Source: Gracilaria gracilis (lineage: Eukaryota > Rhodophyta > Florideophyceae > Gracilariales > Gracilariaceae). Taken from it: a DNA stretch of 64,000 nucleotides. The first letter of the stretch is position 1. Every line of letters begins with the position of its first letter. The stretch lies in NCBI GenBank assembly GCA_030374805.1, contig JARGSG010000184.1:671001-735000 (forward strand), written 5' to 3'. The notes beneath the pieces are model-generated. The model was given only the letters and a program-made list of their open reading frames with translations, did no database searches and was not told where the DNA came from. A program made the position numbers and the translations under genes. Positions 50,565 through 62,913 of this stretch are shown in pieces.

Positions 50565-52688
50565 ATGACGCTGTCAGATCGTCCGAAGACACGCAGTCAG
50601 ACTGGAAGATCGGATCCGCCACTTCCGTCACGGATCCCCACCCGTTCACGGTCCCGGACCGAAGGGATGCCGGCTACTGAAGCTGTGCCGACGACCACTC
50701 GACTTCCGCCCACGTCGTTGATCAACCCTCATCGAGGTAATGGACCGGCTCCTGCCATTGCTGGTCCCGCTCCTATCGTAGGAGGTACGGTCCTTTCCGT
50801 AGCTCCCACTCCGGAGGCACCTCTGAAGGCTACTGTCAATGACACCCTCCACTTAACTGCGGAAGAGCAGCTCCGCTCCACGCGGGCTGCCCATGCTACC
50901 CTTGCTAAGGAGTTGTCGTTACTTCAAAAGAAGGTGGATGACACTGCTTTGCAGGACCTTTCTGAGGATCTCCGCGTATTGCGTGGTGACGTCAACTCCC
51001 TCTTGGAAGCTTTCGGAGGACCCGCTAATTTCGTGGAGGACGTGGCTGAGAAGTTTACTCGCCTCCGCGCCCGTCTAGAAACGGTGGAAGAAACCGTCCT
51101 GGTTGGAGCCAATCGCACGGCTGAGCCGGTTGCTGTTTCACACCGTGAAAAGAAGGTCAGTGGATCCAAAGCACGCAAAGAGCGGAAGAACTACGACTCT
51201 GATTCGTCAGCATCTTCTCTTTCTTCTCGCCGGTCAACCGGGTCTGATTCGTCCGACTCGTCGGTAGAAGAAGCCCCTCGTGAGCGTTCGTCACGCTCAA
51301 AGCGGTCATCAGCCACCCAAGGTGTGATACGCGCCCGCTCGAAGGGAAGGAAGCACTCTGGATTAAAAGAGTTGAAGCCTTCCAATCTGCTCTACAAGAA
51401 GCTGTTGTCATACCGGTATTACCGTTTGGAGGACTCCTCATTGGATAGAACTCCCCGTGGGACGGGAAAGGTCAAAGACTGTATCAAACGGATGCAGCTG
51501 TCGCTCCGTAATCAACTGTTTACAGGCGATGATCCCATCTTGGTGTTGGATTTCCTATCACGCTTTGTAGCGGAAGCCGACATCCTTGGGATGAATGAAG
51601 GACAGGCGTTTGTCGCGCTGCCCTATTTTCTACGCGGACTTGCGGAAGATCAGTACAACTCTGTAAGAGGTTCATCTCGCGCCTCTGAAGGAGGGGTGAC
51701 TTGCTGGCCTGAAGCAGTTCAGTATCTACTGAGGTCCTATGCGACTGGCACCGCCATCCAGTCGGCTATCCACGCTCTGAAAGACACCAAACAACGCCCC
51801 GGCGAAACGGAAACCGATTACTCGGTGCGACTGAATAAGGCCTTCCACCGATGTGGCAATGTTTATTCCGCTCAAGAGCGTTGTACCATGTTCGTTGATG
51901 GACTAGACCCGGCTATACGGACCCTAGTGGCCCGTCGCCGTGAAGAAAACCGTAAGACTACGTACTTGGAACTGGTGCAGTATGCACGCGCCGAAGGCGA
52001 TGCACTACGAGCACGAGTCCCGGGTACCCGGTGGAAGTCCGCTAAAGCGTTGATGTTGGAATCGGGAACCCCGTCGGCATCAATGCTGGCTGAGGCACAC
52101 TTCAATAAAGAGTATGATCAGGTGCACTTTGCCCGTAGCGACGTGCTTTCAATCCCGACGACGGAGCTTCCCTCAACCACGGATGCCTCGTTTCAAACGG
52201 CTCCGGACGGTACACTGCTGTATGCAGATTCGAACCGAGTTCGACCGCCTCGACTGTCATATGAGAACGGTGGAACCCGGGCTTCACGGCCTGGCTGGCA
52301 AGCTTCCCGCCCAGCGGTGCGATTCTCGAATACTCGGAACGTCAATGCCATTGTTGGATTGATCTGTCACCTCTGCTATACGCGACGGCATACTTCCCCG
52401 CAGTGCGTTTTAACCATGCGTGAGTGGGCACAAGTCATTGCCAACTACGAATCCCTCTCACCTGAGGAGAAGGCTTCCGTTCCGATGGCATCGTACATCC
52501 GCGCGAAGATGGATATTCCACGCACAATTGCGGCTCCGGCTGCCCAGAAAATGGTGACCTCTCACCCCCGTACCCCTCTCGAGGGAAATTCAACCGCTAC
52601 TGCGGACGCTTCTGCCACTGGTGTCCAGGCATCAATGGTTCAGAACACTGAGCACACGCCTCAGGCGGAATCTGCTCAGAAAAACTAA
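50565..52688 (+). CDS. gag: gag of element B
   Basis: From the ATG at 50565 (MTLSDRPKTRSQTGRSDP) the intact frame gives about 707 residues. Layout: a basic Pro-rich N-terminus; a coiled coil (TLAKELSLLQKKVDD and LSEDLRVLRGDVNSLLEAF); a Ser/Asp/Arg linker; a capsid-like helical region (KKLLSYRYYRLEDSSLDRTP, FLSRFVAEADILGMNEGQAF, LNKAFHRCGNVYSAQERCTM); and one zinc knuckle CHLCYTRRHTSPQC (C-x2-C-x4-H-x4-C). It should form the particle and bind the RNA. The frame ends in TAA at 52688, and pol starts in the -1 frame. GAAAAAC just before the stop is only an imperfect slippery site. Gag of element A is its broken counterpart. Confidence 0.88.
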   Translation: MTLSDRPKTRSQTGRSDPPLPSRIPTRSRSRTEGMPATEAVPTTTRLPPTSLINPHRGNGPAPAIAGPAPIVGGTVLSVAPTPEAPLKATVNDTLHLTAEEQLRSTRAAHATLAKELSLLQKKVDDTALQDLSEDLRVLRGDVNSLLEAFGGPANFVEDVAEKFTRLRARLETVEETVLVGANRTAEPVAVSHREKKVSGSKARKERKNYDSDSSASSLSSRRSTGSDSSDSSVEEAPRERSSRSKRSSATQGVIRARSKGRKHSGLKELKPSNLLYKKLLSYRYYRLEDSSLDRTPRGTGKVKDCIKRMQLSLRNQLFTGDDPILVLDFLSRFVAEADILGMNEGQAFVALPYFLRGLAEDQYNSVRGSSRASEGGVTCWPEAVQYLLRSYATGTAIQSAIHALKDTKQRPGETETDYSVRLNKAFHRCGNVYSAQERCTMFVDGLDPAIRTLVARRREENRKTTYLELVQYARAEGDALRARVPGTRWKSAKALMLESGTPSASMLAEAHFNKEYDQVHFARSDVLSIPTTELPSTTDASFQTAPDGTLLYADSNRVRPPRLSYENGGTRASRPGWQASRPAVRFSNTRNVNAIVGLICHLCYTRRHTSPQCVLTMREWAQVIANYESLSPEEKASVPMASYIRAKMDIPRTIAAPAAQKMVTSHPRTPLEGNSTATADASATGVQASMVQNTEHTPQAESAQKN

Positions 52689-52690
52689 TT

Positions 52691-55600
52691 GTGGGAGTCT
52701 CCTCTCTTGGAGAGGCGCGCTCAGAGTTGAGGCTGAAGGCGCCCGAGGCGTCCCTGCCTCGCTCCCAGGTCCGAATCCTCTCAAGGAAACAGGCCGTCGA
52801 AGACGTGAACTCAGAACACCTTGGTGTTCTTCGTCGACCGTGGATACGGGTAAGAAATAACCGGTTCCCGGATAGAGTTATGGTGATGGACAAACGCAAT
52901 TACAAGGTCTATGCCGACCTTGGCCTTTCACCCCAGTTTATGGTGCGTTATCTCACTGTACTAGATACAGGCGCAGGTCCGAACTTCATTGTTGAGACAG
53001 CATTGCCACCCGCCTTGCGGTCACACATTCGCCGTGGCGACATTCCTGACGTCGCTGACGCGAATAACAACCCGTTGTCAACGGTAGGATACATCGAGTT
53101 GGTAATCCGCTTGGGCTTATGCGTGGTGAAGCTCGACTTTGTCGTTTGTCGGTCACTGGCCGCCCCAGTCATTTTGGGTTGTGACTTTTGCGACCGCTTT
53201 GTCGATGCCATTAGGCCCCGCCAGAGGCGTGTTGAAATGGAAGATGGTTCGGCCGTGCCGATTGTTCGTCGTCCTTTGAGGCATGCCTCCAAGAAGCACG
53301 TACCTCTACCTGTGGCGCAGGAAGCACCACCGAGTTCTCGGGAATCTACGAAGCTTCGTGTTGCCTCCGCGACACGCGTGCCTCCAGAGTCTCAAGTCTG
53401 GGAACAGGTGAATTCCCGTCAACACGGTTTACGAATCGTCCAGCCATTGCCGTCGTTGTATGATAAATACTCTCTTGCCATTGCTAATGGAGTGGTCCAG
53501 GTGGAACCGGATAATCCGTTTTACGTGTTGATAGCCAATCTAGGCAAAACAACCCAGTATCTGGTGAAAAACCAAGTGATTGGCTCGGTCATGCCGCATC
53601 CAACTGCGTTGGTACCGACGAAGATGACTGCTGCCGATGTGCTCGGAATCGTTCACTCTAAGGAGGGGGAGGAGTCTGAATCTCATTCGTCTCCGTCGCC
53701 GAGTCTCTCGGGTCAGCAGCCTGTTAAGACAGAGAAGACACGCGTTCCGACGAGTTACGACCAATTGGACCCGGTGAGGGAATTGGAAGAACTCGACCTC
53801 GGACATGTTCCAGAGACACACCGCAAACGACTGCGCGATATGCTTCGTGAATTCACCACAATGTGGGATGGTTCTCTCGGAGAGATAAATACCACGGAAC
53901 ACCGGATTGATCTCCTTCCCAACTCTCGGCCAGTAGCCCAACATCCATACAGGGCGGGGCCCAAGGCCAGAGAAGAAGAGCAATTTCAGGTGGACAAGAC
54001 GCTCCGTGCAGGAGTTATAGAACCGGCACATTCGCCGTGGGCATCACCAGTGGTACTGGCTCCGAAACCGGATGGTTCCTGGCGCTTCTGTATCGATTAT
54101 CGTCTTCTAAACGCTCTTACCGTCAAGGACGTGTACCCTATTCCAAGGATGGATGAATACATCGATTCTCTCGGAAGTGCTACCGTATTCACGGCATTGG
54201 ATGCTAACTGGGGATACTGGCAGGTTCCAGTGAGAAAGGAGGATCAGGACAAGACAGCGTTTGTCTGCCACTCTGGCCTCTACCGTTTTAAACGGATGCC
54301 CTTTGGTTTAACCAATGCTCCCGCTACTTTTCAGCGTGCTATTGATATCCTACTGGCCCGCTTCAAGTAGCGTACTTGTCTCGTCTACCTTGACGACGTC
54401 ATTGTATTCTCAGATAATCTGGATGATCACCTCACGCATGTGAGAGACATAATAGCCAAGTTACGGGACGCCGGAGTGACACTCAAGCTGAGGAAATGCG
54501 AATTCTTCACGGATACAGTCAAGTATCTGGGTCACATAATCCGTCCAGGACGTGTCATGATCGAGGAAGCTCGTGTGAAGTCGCTGAAACAGGCCACTGA
54601 ACCGACTACCCAGACCGAACTGAGATCCTTTGTAGGATTAGTCAACGTCTATAGACGGTTTATTCCCAACTTCGCGGACATTGCGGCACCTCTCAACGCG
54701 CTCCTGCGGAAGGGTCAACCGCCTAAGTTGGACCCATTCACGTCTACTCAGACAAAAGCCTTTAACTCTCTCAAAGAGGCTGTAACCACGGCACCAGTAT
54801 TGTCACTACCGAAACCAGGACTTTCATATACCGTGGACACGGACTCTAGTGACTACCAGGTAGGCTGCGCCTTATTTCAAACCACCCCAGAGGGGGAACG
54901 CAAACCAATTGGGTACTGGTCCCGTTCGTTGAACGTGCATGAGAAGAATTACTCCGTCTCGGAGAAGGAATGTCTTGCAGTAGTGTGGGCATTATGCACA
55001 CTACGCCCCTACTTCATGGGTGCTCATTTCACCGTTTACACGAATCACTCATCATTGAGATGGCTACTCTCCATATCGGAGCCTTCAGGCCGCTTAATGC
55101 GTTGGAGACTGCGTCTTGCAGAGTTTGACTTCGACGTCGCCTACAGGAAGGGCGCCAACAATACACAGGTCGACGCCCTTTCTCTCCTACCCACCACAGG
55201 GGAAGCGTTAGCTGTCGATGACGAGGAAATACCCTGCTTTGCAGTTGACGACTACACCGCAGGTGAACTGGATGATATCGAAGAGGAATGGCCAGACGAA
55301 CTGGATTTTGACCAGGAACTGGACGACCTACTCGCTGTCAGCGAAAGTGCGAACCCCCTACCAGGGAACTTCGTACCCGTCACAACGGAGGAGATGGTTA
55401 GGGAACAGTTCAGCGATCCCTACTGCACGAAGATTCGGGCGCAACTCAATGGAGGAGCTGATCTCCCCTTTCGGGTGAATGATATTGGATACCTCGTTCG
55501 CACGGTAACTGGAAACCCACAAATAGTGGTGCCACACGCCCTACAATCTCGGGTGTTACACTTATCACACTATGCCAAACTTAGTGGTCACGTCGGAGGA

Positions 55601-57950
55601 CGTAAACTGTACCTTACATTGCGAAGAAAATTCTACTGGCCAGCAATGGCTGTGGATTGCTACGCAACTGTGCGGTTCTGCCCCGAGTGTGCTCGGAATC
55701 GCGTCAAGCTTCGCCGCCATGCGACGAAGTTGAAGCTCTTCCCTGCAAGGGCGCCCCTGGAATTCGTAGCCATCGATATTTTGGGACCGTTCCTCGCTAC
55801 TAAGCGGCGTAACAAATTTTTACTCGTGATCACGGATCGTTTCTCGAAGCTCGTTCGTACCGTACCCTTACGGAGAATCACGTCATTGGCAGTGGCGCAA
55901 GCATTCGTCACCCATTGGGCATTCGTCTACGGTCCACCGGTGAATCTACTCTCCGACAACGGGAAACAGTTTGCCTCCCGGTTCTTCGGGGATGTATGCA
56001 GAATTCTGGATGTCAAGAATCTCTTCACGACCACCTACCACCCCCAGTGTAATGGGCAGGCTGAACGGTTTAACCGGACGCTGTTAGCAGCACTGCGTTC
56101 ATACGTAGCCAATCACCCCACCACGTGGGACCTGTTCACCGATGCGCTGAAATTCGCATACAACACTGAGGTACACCGTACTACGGGATTAACTCCATTT
56201 GAATTGGTTCTGTCTCGCACCCCACCGCCCGTGGCGCTCGAAGCACAGCCAACGCTGGATCAATTTCCTTCGACGAAGGGATACAGGGAAACCTGGAAGA
56301 CATGGCTTACCAAGCTGGTCCCAGCAGCACAACGGTCAATGGCCCGGTCACAAGCCGCGTATAAGCGTGATTTCGATCAGCGAGCCCCTCGAAGACCACC
56401 CGCCCTTAAAGAAGGGGACTATGTGTTCATCCGTAAGGAGTATTGGAACCCAGGCAAGGAGAAACGCCACAAGCTCTCACCCGTCGCCGACGGTCCTTTC
56501 AAAGCAATTGCTGTGGAATCCGACACTGTCGTAGTGGAGATGGGTCAGCAACACGAACGCATTTCCCGCGATCGCGTGGTTTTTGCACTTCCGCCCGCGG
56601 GAAACGACCCATCAAGTGGACATTCTACCGCAGAAGCGGAAACGAACACTACGGACACACCGGACCCACCCCCGATCAACCGCCCTAGGGAGGTACCACA
56701 CCCAAGTAGGGGACTCTCGGATTTGCCGATGTTATCGGACTCCACGCGCCCTGGCGCTTCGCTGTCTGAAGCCCCGTCGCCTGGCGTAATTATTCGCCGC
56801 CTTGGCGCGTTGACACCCACTCCCCATGTCGCTCCATCTAAGGAGGGGGAGGGACTCGTTAATCGTCATGCTTCCGCGCTGTCGCGTGAGGAACACCGTG
56901 TAGCACGGAAGAGAGGACACCGCTAATGCGCAATCAAAGCCCTCTCGGGAGCCCGGCGTCTCTCCAAGGTCGCCGCGCATCAACGCAGAAGCGGAATCGT
57001 CACCAGACACTACCGCCGTGCGGGACAGGACCGAAGAGACTCAGTCGTTACCGGCGAAGCCGTTGCCTACGCCGCATAGCGCGCCTGGAGTGACTACGTC
57101 GCATAACGGAGTGGAAATACCGCCTAAGGCGCCGTTGAGCTCGCACGTCCAAGACGGAGAAGAGTAGTTGGAGACTAAGTCGCCCAACACGCCTGAGGCG
57201 GGTCACACCGTGGACACGTCGCTAAATGCCCAGCAGGGAAGTGCCAACCGTAGCACACGGACTACACCTGTAAGTAAGCTCAGCTTGCCGAGCGAACCAC
57301 GTCGACAAACCGAGCTGACACCTCCCGTGCATACGGAGGCGGAACACGCCACGGCGCAGACCAATGACGGCCACCCGTTGACAACGTCACGTACCACCAC
57401 GGCGAGGCCGGTTCAATCAGGGTTACCGTTGACGCGAGCGCGTTCGACGCCACACACAACTCCGTCGAATCGTTTGCTACCACGCAAACTTGCGGTACGC
57501 CCACCTGGGACTCCCGCGGGAGAAGGAACTCTACGGGAACAAGGAAACGGGAACACCGACACCGCGAGACGCGTGACCACTGACCCAAGTAGGGGACCAC
57601 ACCGCGAAGAGACAGTTCCACCAACCTTGTTGGACACACCTCGGTCTAACCGGAGCACCAACGCAGTGCCACACACGATGAAGCCGCCGGAGAGCTCTCC
57701 GAAGCAGGATGTCGTAGTCACACGGCAAGGCCGGGAATTCTTCCGACAGGAGTTCGTAGTCGACCACATAGTGGAACACTCATACCACCCGTTGGGGTAC
57801 ATACAGTATCTCGTACGTTGGTACGTCTACGGACCCGAGGCTGACTCGGATGAGCCAATCGAGCATCTCCCACGATCGAAAGTGGTGCAGTACCATCGGC
57901 GTACTCTCACGGGTCTCCCGGCGACAATTGTCGACGCCCAAGTGGGATAA
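52691..57950 (+). pseudogene. pol: pol of element B: PR-RT-RH-IN-chromodomain (broken)
   Basis: Retropepsin (VLDTGAGPNFIVET), reverse transcriptase with an intact YLDDVIVF box, RNase H (VDTDSSDYQVG), integrase (HHCC as HLSHYAKLSGH...CPECA; FVAIDILGPF, LLSDNGKQF, NGQAERFNR), GPY/F module (LSPVADGPFKAI) and, after a long linker, a chromodomain (FVVDHIVEHSYHPLGYIQYL). Breaks: TAG at 54368-54370, where element A has TGG (Trp), directly upstream of the YLDD box; VYTNHSSLRW, where the RNase H Asp of 'TDH' is Asn; TAA at 56924-56926 and a frame change before 57168 in the linker. The chromodomain presumably steered integration to modified histones. The chromodomain part ends in a TAA at 57950. Confidence 0.9.
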
Positions 57951-59211
57951 CACGCCCCGAAGGGGAAGAAGCTATCTCACCTAGAAGGAAGTGGATGAAG
58001 ATGAAGTGGATATTTGTTTTTGTGATCGGAGTCCGACTTGTGTCGTATTCGGTCGCCCAAGTTTTGTTTCCGGATTAATTATCCTGAGGGGTTCCCTCCC
58101 AGCTCGCTGGTTCACTGTTCTCATCATGACCACGTGTGCATGGGTTTTCCCTTCAGAAGGGTGCGCTGTTTTCGTGCGCATCACGTTGATTTACCGGTGA
58201 GAATACCGTTTGTCTTGTACACGCCCCTGACGGAAATGTTCAGTCGCCTATTTTCACCCATGTTTGTCACCGCATATTGCGAAGTACTTCGGTGTTTACA
58301 CGCTCTTGCGGTCTTCACAGTATCCGCATAATGCGTTGGCATTGATTCCCAGTCGTTTCTGGTAATGGTTCTCGATTCGCGATCGCGGGTATCTTGCTGC
58401 TACAGTGTTTTCTGGAGGCCTTCTGCGCAATACCCGTAACTCGGTGGGTTTCAATTCGTTTCCTTAACGGGCCGTTACCAGGTTATTCTGGGTCTCTATA
58501 AACTGTCTGGCGAAGACGGAACTCAATTATCTCGAAGAACTTCGGAGTTATGGCGCCATTTCAGTTCGGGATTCTATTCTTAGACTGCATTTCGGTGAAC
58601 TGAAATGGACCGCGCTTTCCCATTCAATGGTGTTCAATCCTAACAATCTTGGTCTTACATGAAAGCTCTGGGTTTCAGGAGTTCTACACTGTATCAGGTT
58701 TGTTCACAGCTGTGCTGGTTCGAACGATATCCGACTTTCAAAATTCGGGACTGTAACCCACCCCGATTTTGTGCTGCAGAATGGAGGGAACCGCTTCAAG
58801 CGTGAAGACTTCGATCGCAAAACGAGCTGCGCACCTTTTCAGGGCTATATACCGCGTATCCGCGTGATGGAAATGGTTCGTCTACTTGGCTAAGTGTCGC
58901 AAGGCCTCATATCGAGGAATACTCGAAGAAATTTTCGAACCACCTCTGTGGAGCGTCCCAGACTCGAATCCCTTATCCCACACTGTGGTTCATGGACCTG
59001 GAAACAGGGAGCGGACCGCGAGAGCGAGTTGAAGACTGTGGTGAACAGGGTTGATCGTCGCTGGAGCGAGGTTTGCACTTTGGAGTGGTAGTGACTTGGT
59101 CTTCGCGAGGCGAGATGGAATCCGAAGACTTCGAAGATGCGCGTTTATGCCCACGGTTGGGAGTTCGACCCGCCATCGCGACGGCGTGGCTCACTCTTAA
59201 GGAGGGGGATA
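57951..59211 (+). other. 3' untranslated region of element B
   Basis: 1.26 kb between the chromodomain stop and the 3' LTR, with only short frames on both strands. The last bases, TTAAGGAGGGGGATA, are the polypurine tract. Unlike element A there is no long antisense ORF here. Confidence 0.7.
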
Positions 59212-60061
59212 TGAAGGACAACACTCCTTAGAGGCGATTTGAGGTACTTAGTTAATTTCCGCATCATGCGTTAGTAGATATATATGAGCTACACCGCTAT
59301 TAGCGTGTCGCCTCGCTGAGGTAATTTCCACACATGTACACGTGGATTGCACGACTCGAGGCGCCGCTTAGCGGGTGTGACTAGCACACGTGTAGCACGG
59401 ATATGCCGGAGGCAGTGCGCCCAGCATTGCTGTATTTACTCAGATATTTTATAGATTATTTTGCCCGGCGCACCCACTATCAGTGGTGCGCCGAGCTTAG
59501 TACTTAGAGGGTTGAGCATCGCTTTCCCAAGTAAACTGCCCCTTGCCAAGCAAGGGCTTCTGGCTCTAACTATCACGCCTTCGCGGATTGTTCACCTCCA
59601 AGTGGAGTGACGACTGCGTTGTTCACGTATAGTTACCCACCCTTGTGGCGCTCAGAGTATAACCACTATTTGTGTGTCTCGTTCCGACCTATTTTCGTTT
59701 ACTCGCCCCTGTATTGGGTTTGCTTTACTCTCTCTTTTTCCCCCACTCTGGTGGTTTGCTTTCTCCCCTTTTTGGGTTTGCCTTTTTGCCCTGTTCGCAG
59801 TGGCCCGTTTCCGACACCTTGTCGTTGCGGTGCTACTCTCTTTCGAGGACTCATCTCGTGACCGTGTGAACACGTGGATCTCTACCGACTACTAACCAGC
59901 CTCACGCTCCGACGCTTGTCGTGGTGGTTTGACCTCGGATTTACACCCGGCATAGCTGTGGCATTCCCGGAGTGCTCCGTTCGCTGTGCTGCCCTGTCGA
60001 GGGGAAGATTCCGAACGTCTTCGTGAGCTTGCGCTTTTTCCGCCAAAGGCGTTGCTCCACA
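59212..60061 (+). repeat. 3' LTR of element B (850 bp)
   Basis: TGAAGGACAACACTCCTTAG to GGCGTTGCTCCACA. It is directly followed by CAAAT. Confidence 0.92.
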
Positions 60062-60066
60062 CAAAT
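60062..60066. repeat. Target-site duplication CAAAT (right) of element B
   Basis: It matches 49232-49236. The transposase pseudogene continues on the far side. Confidence 0.88.
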
Positions 60067-60558
60067 TTAAAGTTCTTGAATGTGTTCTCATTTTTAATCA
60101 TCTCCCCAAACTCGCATTTGCTATCCATATCAAAGACGTAGCTTTGGAAAAGCGGTTCGGCAATCATAAAGACAAATTTTGGTAAACATGCGTTCCAAAG
60201 TTGGGCCTTTGATATGGAGGAAACGACCAAGAAAGTTTCATTGTCCACCATGTTCAAAGACTGTTAAAGTCATAAATAGAATATCCTTTGGACTGTTTTG
60301 CTAGTGTCGTCCTCTGCTAGTGTTCCAGGTGTGACGGACGAGGCCTTCAACAAAATTTCACTGTCGAAAGAATTCTGTTGAGCTCAAATTTTTCATTTGG
60401 AGAATGGTACCAGACCGTTCATTCTGGAAAAAGGAATCAAACACGGGGAAATTAGAGTCATATTATTCATCGGTATCCGACACATCCGCTTCGGCGTTGA
60501 ATTTGTTTAGTTCTTTTTCACGATTGATACGGGCTGTGGTGGGTAATTCCAAGGCCAT
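60067..60558 (-). pseudogene. DDE_Tnp_4 transposase, N-terminal part
   Basis: The minus strand from the ATG at 60558 reads MALELPTTARINREKELNKF and continues, through frame changes and stops, to FLGRFLHIKGPTLERMFTKI (the usual helical segment before the catalytic domain), then DMDSKCEFGEMIKN and ENTFKNFKF at the border with element B. When element B and one CAAAT are removed the sequence leads straight into ...ATDMFFHQ at 49231. Stops such as 'GGQ-stop-NF' (TGA where relatives have Trp) again fit single transitions. Together with 48471-49231 it makes one full-length but dead transposase gene. Confidence 0.7.
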
Positions 60559-61379
60559 TTTGGTGTTCTGTGATGCGAGGATGGGTTGTTGGGGCATGTT
60601 GCGATTTTGAGTGTCGAGAACGGGCGCCAAACTTGAAAGCATCAGAAAGGACGGTATCTGATCTACAGAGAAGGGTTATATCTACTGTTCTAAGCAAAGC
60701 GGCTGACTTGAGTTTACAACGGCAAGACTGAGCAGCTACTCAAAAACTCGGTGACTGTACAATTTACAGTTACCTTTGTTTATTCTAGTTGTAGCTACAC
60801 ATTTATGGCGATACATGCTGGAAGACTGACTGTATATAACTGTGTTGCGTGGTTCAGGTCAAAGAAAAGCGTTTAATGTAGTTCGCAACAAACAGGGTCG
60901 ATATTATACTTTTTGATAGATCATATAGGGTTTATAGTATAACAGTCGTTATTTGTCTGTCAGGTTACTAACTACGTGGAAGGTCTAGTATGATACTGTA
61001 CCTTCCTGCTGGGTATCTTGCAATCACTTTCAGATCATTGCCATTGCTTGTGATCTGTTTCCAGATGTCCCAATTGCGGCAACAACAAACCACGGGGAGG
61101 GCCTAAATGCAACCACGCAATACTGTACGATTCCAAATGCAGAGGTTGACACGTCCGAGGGAGAGGAAGCGACATGCAGAAGGAGAGGAGCAGTGCTTCT
61201 TTCGAGGCGTGTCAGCATCGCTTCGAATTGCTATAAAAGCGCACCTCAGCCCATCAACTCCATGCCCTATTGTCACCGGTCACCTGATGCTTATTCTTGT
61301 ACGTCCACCTTCATCATGAACTCCTAGGCGCTCCTAACTTCATGCTCCTAACCATCGTTACTCCATGTGAATTGGAATG
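60559..61379. other. Gene-free, AT-rich region
   Basis: Short frames only. No recognisable element apart from AT-rich stretches around 60890-60960. Confidence 0.35.
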
Positions 61380-61960
61380 TGTTCTGACAGATTTGATGGT
61401 CCAAACTCTGCACGCTTAATTTGTACGTCTTCCATCTCATCTTATCGTCCTTTTCTTGTTTGTCCTCTGTCTCGGTTTTTAGCATTCTGGACGTTCTAAC
61501 TCCCCTCTTTCTCATTCTTTTTGTTTTCTGAATGATAGATTTGCATGCCCAAACCTCTCCTGCTTAATTTGTATGTCAGTACTGTCATGGCTCATTCCCT
61601 CCGTCTCTTCTTCACACATTGTGCCTTTACTGACTCTTCTCATTTTCCTCTCAATTCCGGTCGTTTTCTTTAGATTTGTTGGCTGAATTATTTGCTTAAC
61701 TTGTAAGTGTTCACTAACACCTCCTTGTCACTGCAGTGTTATTTTGGTCGTGTATCTAACCGAGCGTATCTTTCGTTCTCTACCTCTGGTTTTTGTATGG
61801 GTTTTGTGCTCGTAACAGATTTGGTTGCCACACCTGCTTAACTTGTAAGTATACTTTGCTATGTCTCTCCCTAGAAATGATTGCGATACTACATGTTTCT
61901 AACCTGTCCAGCGTTCGTTATGACTTTTGATTCCTTGCAGATTTGGTTGCGCTATGGTAC
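61380..61960 (+). repeat. Degenerate repeats of a short exon-like unit
   Basis: The motif AGATTTG...TGCTTAACTTGTAAGT (about 30 bp between an acceptor-like AG and a donor-like GTAAGT) occurs near 61388, 61539, 61672, 61819 and 61940, spaced 120-150 bp. Pyrimidine-rich stretches precede each. This looks like a row of tiny exons split by short introns, or a tandem repeat derived from one. It lies upstream of the EndoU gene on the same strand. Confidence 0.6.
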
Positions 61961-61965
61961 CATAT

Positions 61966-62100
61966 GTACAGAGTGTGAGTATTGTACACTAGTCTTGTGT
62001 AACATATAACTGTATACTATTGCTGACCCTCTAACTGTTCAAACCCTCAACTGTCATATACATATGTACAGAGTATGAATATTGTACATTAGTCGTGTGA
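61966..62100 (+). repeat. Direct repeat, 93-bp spacing
   Basis: ATATGTACAGAGTGTGAGTA followed by TTGTACA(C/T)TAGTC(T/G)TGTG at about 61968 recurs, with small changes, at about 62061. Confidence 0.7.
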
Positions 62101-62913
62101 AAACAACGCTGTCTACTGATTCTAACCTTCGAATTCTGCAATCTCAAACAAACTGAAACGAAATCATTATAAAAAACAATATAAGTTTCAACTACAACGT
62201 TTCCATGGCGTTTCTTCTCTTGCCTTTGTCTCCTTTCCACAGACATGCGCCTGTGTGGAATCAGTACGATAGTCAACTCTTTCCTGTTACCGCGTTGCTC
62301 GTGCTTTGGTGCACAAGAATGTGGTTGATTTGTTTGCGAAAAGAAAAGATTGAAAATCACGCTCGAAACACGTACTCACCGTCGTGATTGTTTTCAACCA
62401 GTTTTCTTTTTGAGCTCAGCTTCTTTCGCATTCCAATGCTATACTCATAGTTACCTGCGGAACTTGTGCTATGGGAACGTTCAGTGTGCAGGAGTAGAAC
62501 CGTAGCTGTAGTTCCCCAGTCTCATACGGAGCCATTGTAGAAGAGCACTGTCTCGAGCTCAAGGTGACGCGACTTGAAAAGGTACACGTATAGCAGTAAC
62601 CTTCCAGCAAGAAGGCTAACGTTCCCTTGGTAAACGCTACCACTGCGGTACAGAGTAACTTTTACTGGTGCTCGTTCACTTTGAACGGGTAAGCTACAAG
62701 GGTTCGCGTACGAGAAAAAAAAAACGCTGCCCTTCGCAGAATCTGAACAGTGGGCTTTTGGCGAGGACAGCGGCACAGTATTCTGTTTGTCACGGCAGCA
62801 ACTCCGACAAGCGTTTACCCTTGCGGCTCGATAACAACGATCGAGGACAGTTCACGCGTTGTCGTACGACGAAGGTAACTCTTACTCCCGGACATAACTT
62901 CATTGAAACCGAT

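Larger units (their letters stand above)
49237..60061 (+). mobile_element. LTR retrotransposon B (Ty3/gypsy with chromodomain)
   Basis: 10,825 bp on the plus strand, flanked by CAAAT. Order: truncated LTR 49237-49553, full 5' LTR 49554-50403, primer-binding site, gag 50565-52688, pol 52691-57950 and 3' LTR 59212-60061, preceded by the purine tract AAGGAGGGGGA. It is related to element A through all of gag-pol (same domain order and many identical stretches) but has an unrelated-looking LTR and no antisense ORF. The two 850-bp LTRs differ at more than 20 places by eye, so it is older than A. It splits the DDE_Tnp_4 pseudogene. Confidence 0.92.

Noticed and set aside
52660-52700. A -1 ribosomal slippery site between gag and pol of element B
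   Set aside because: The heptamer GAAAAAC is imperfect and element A has CTAAAC at the same place, so slippage cannot be supported from sequence.
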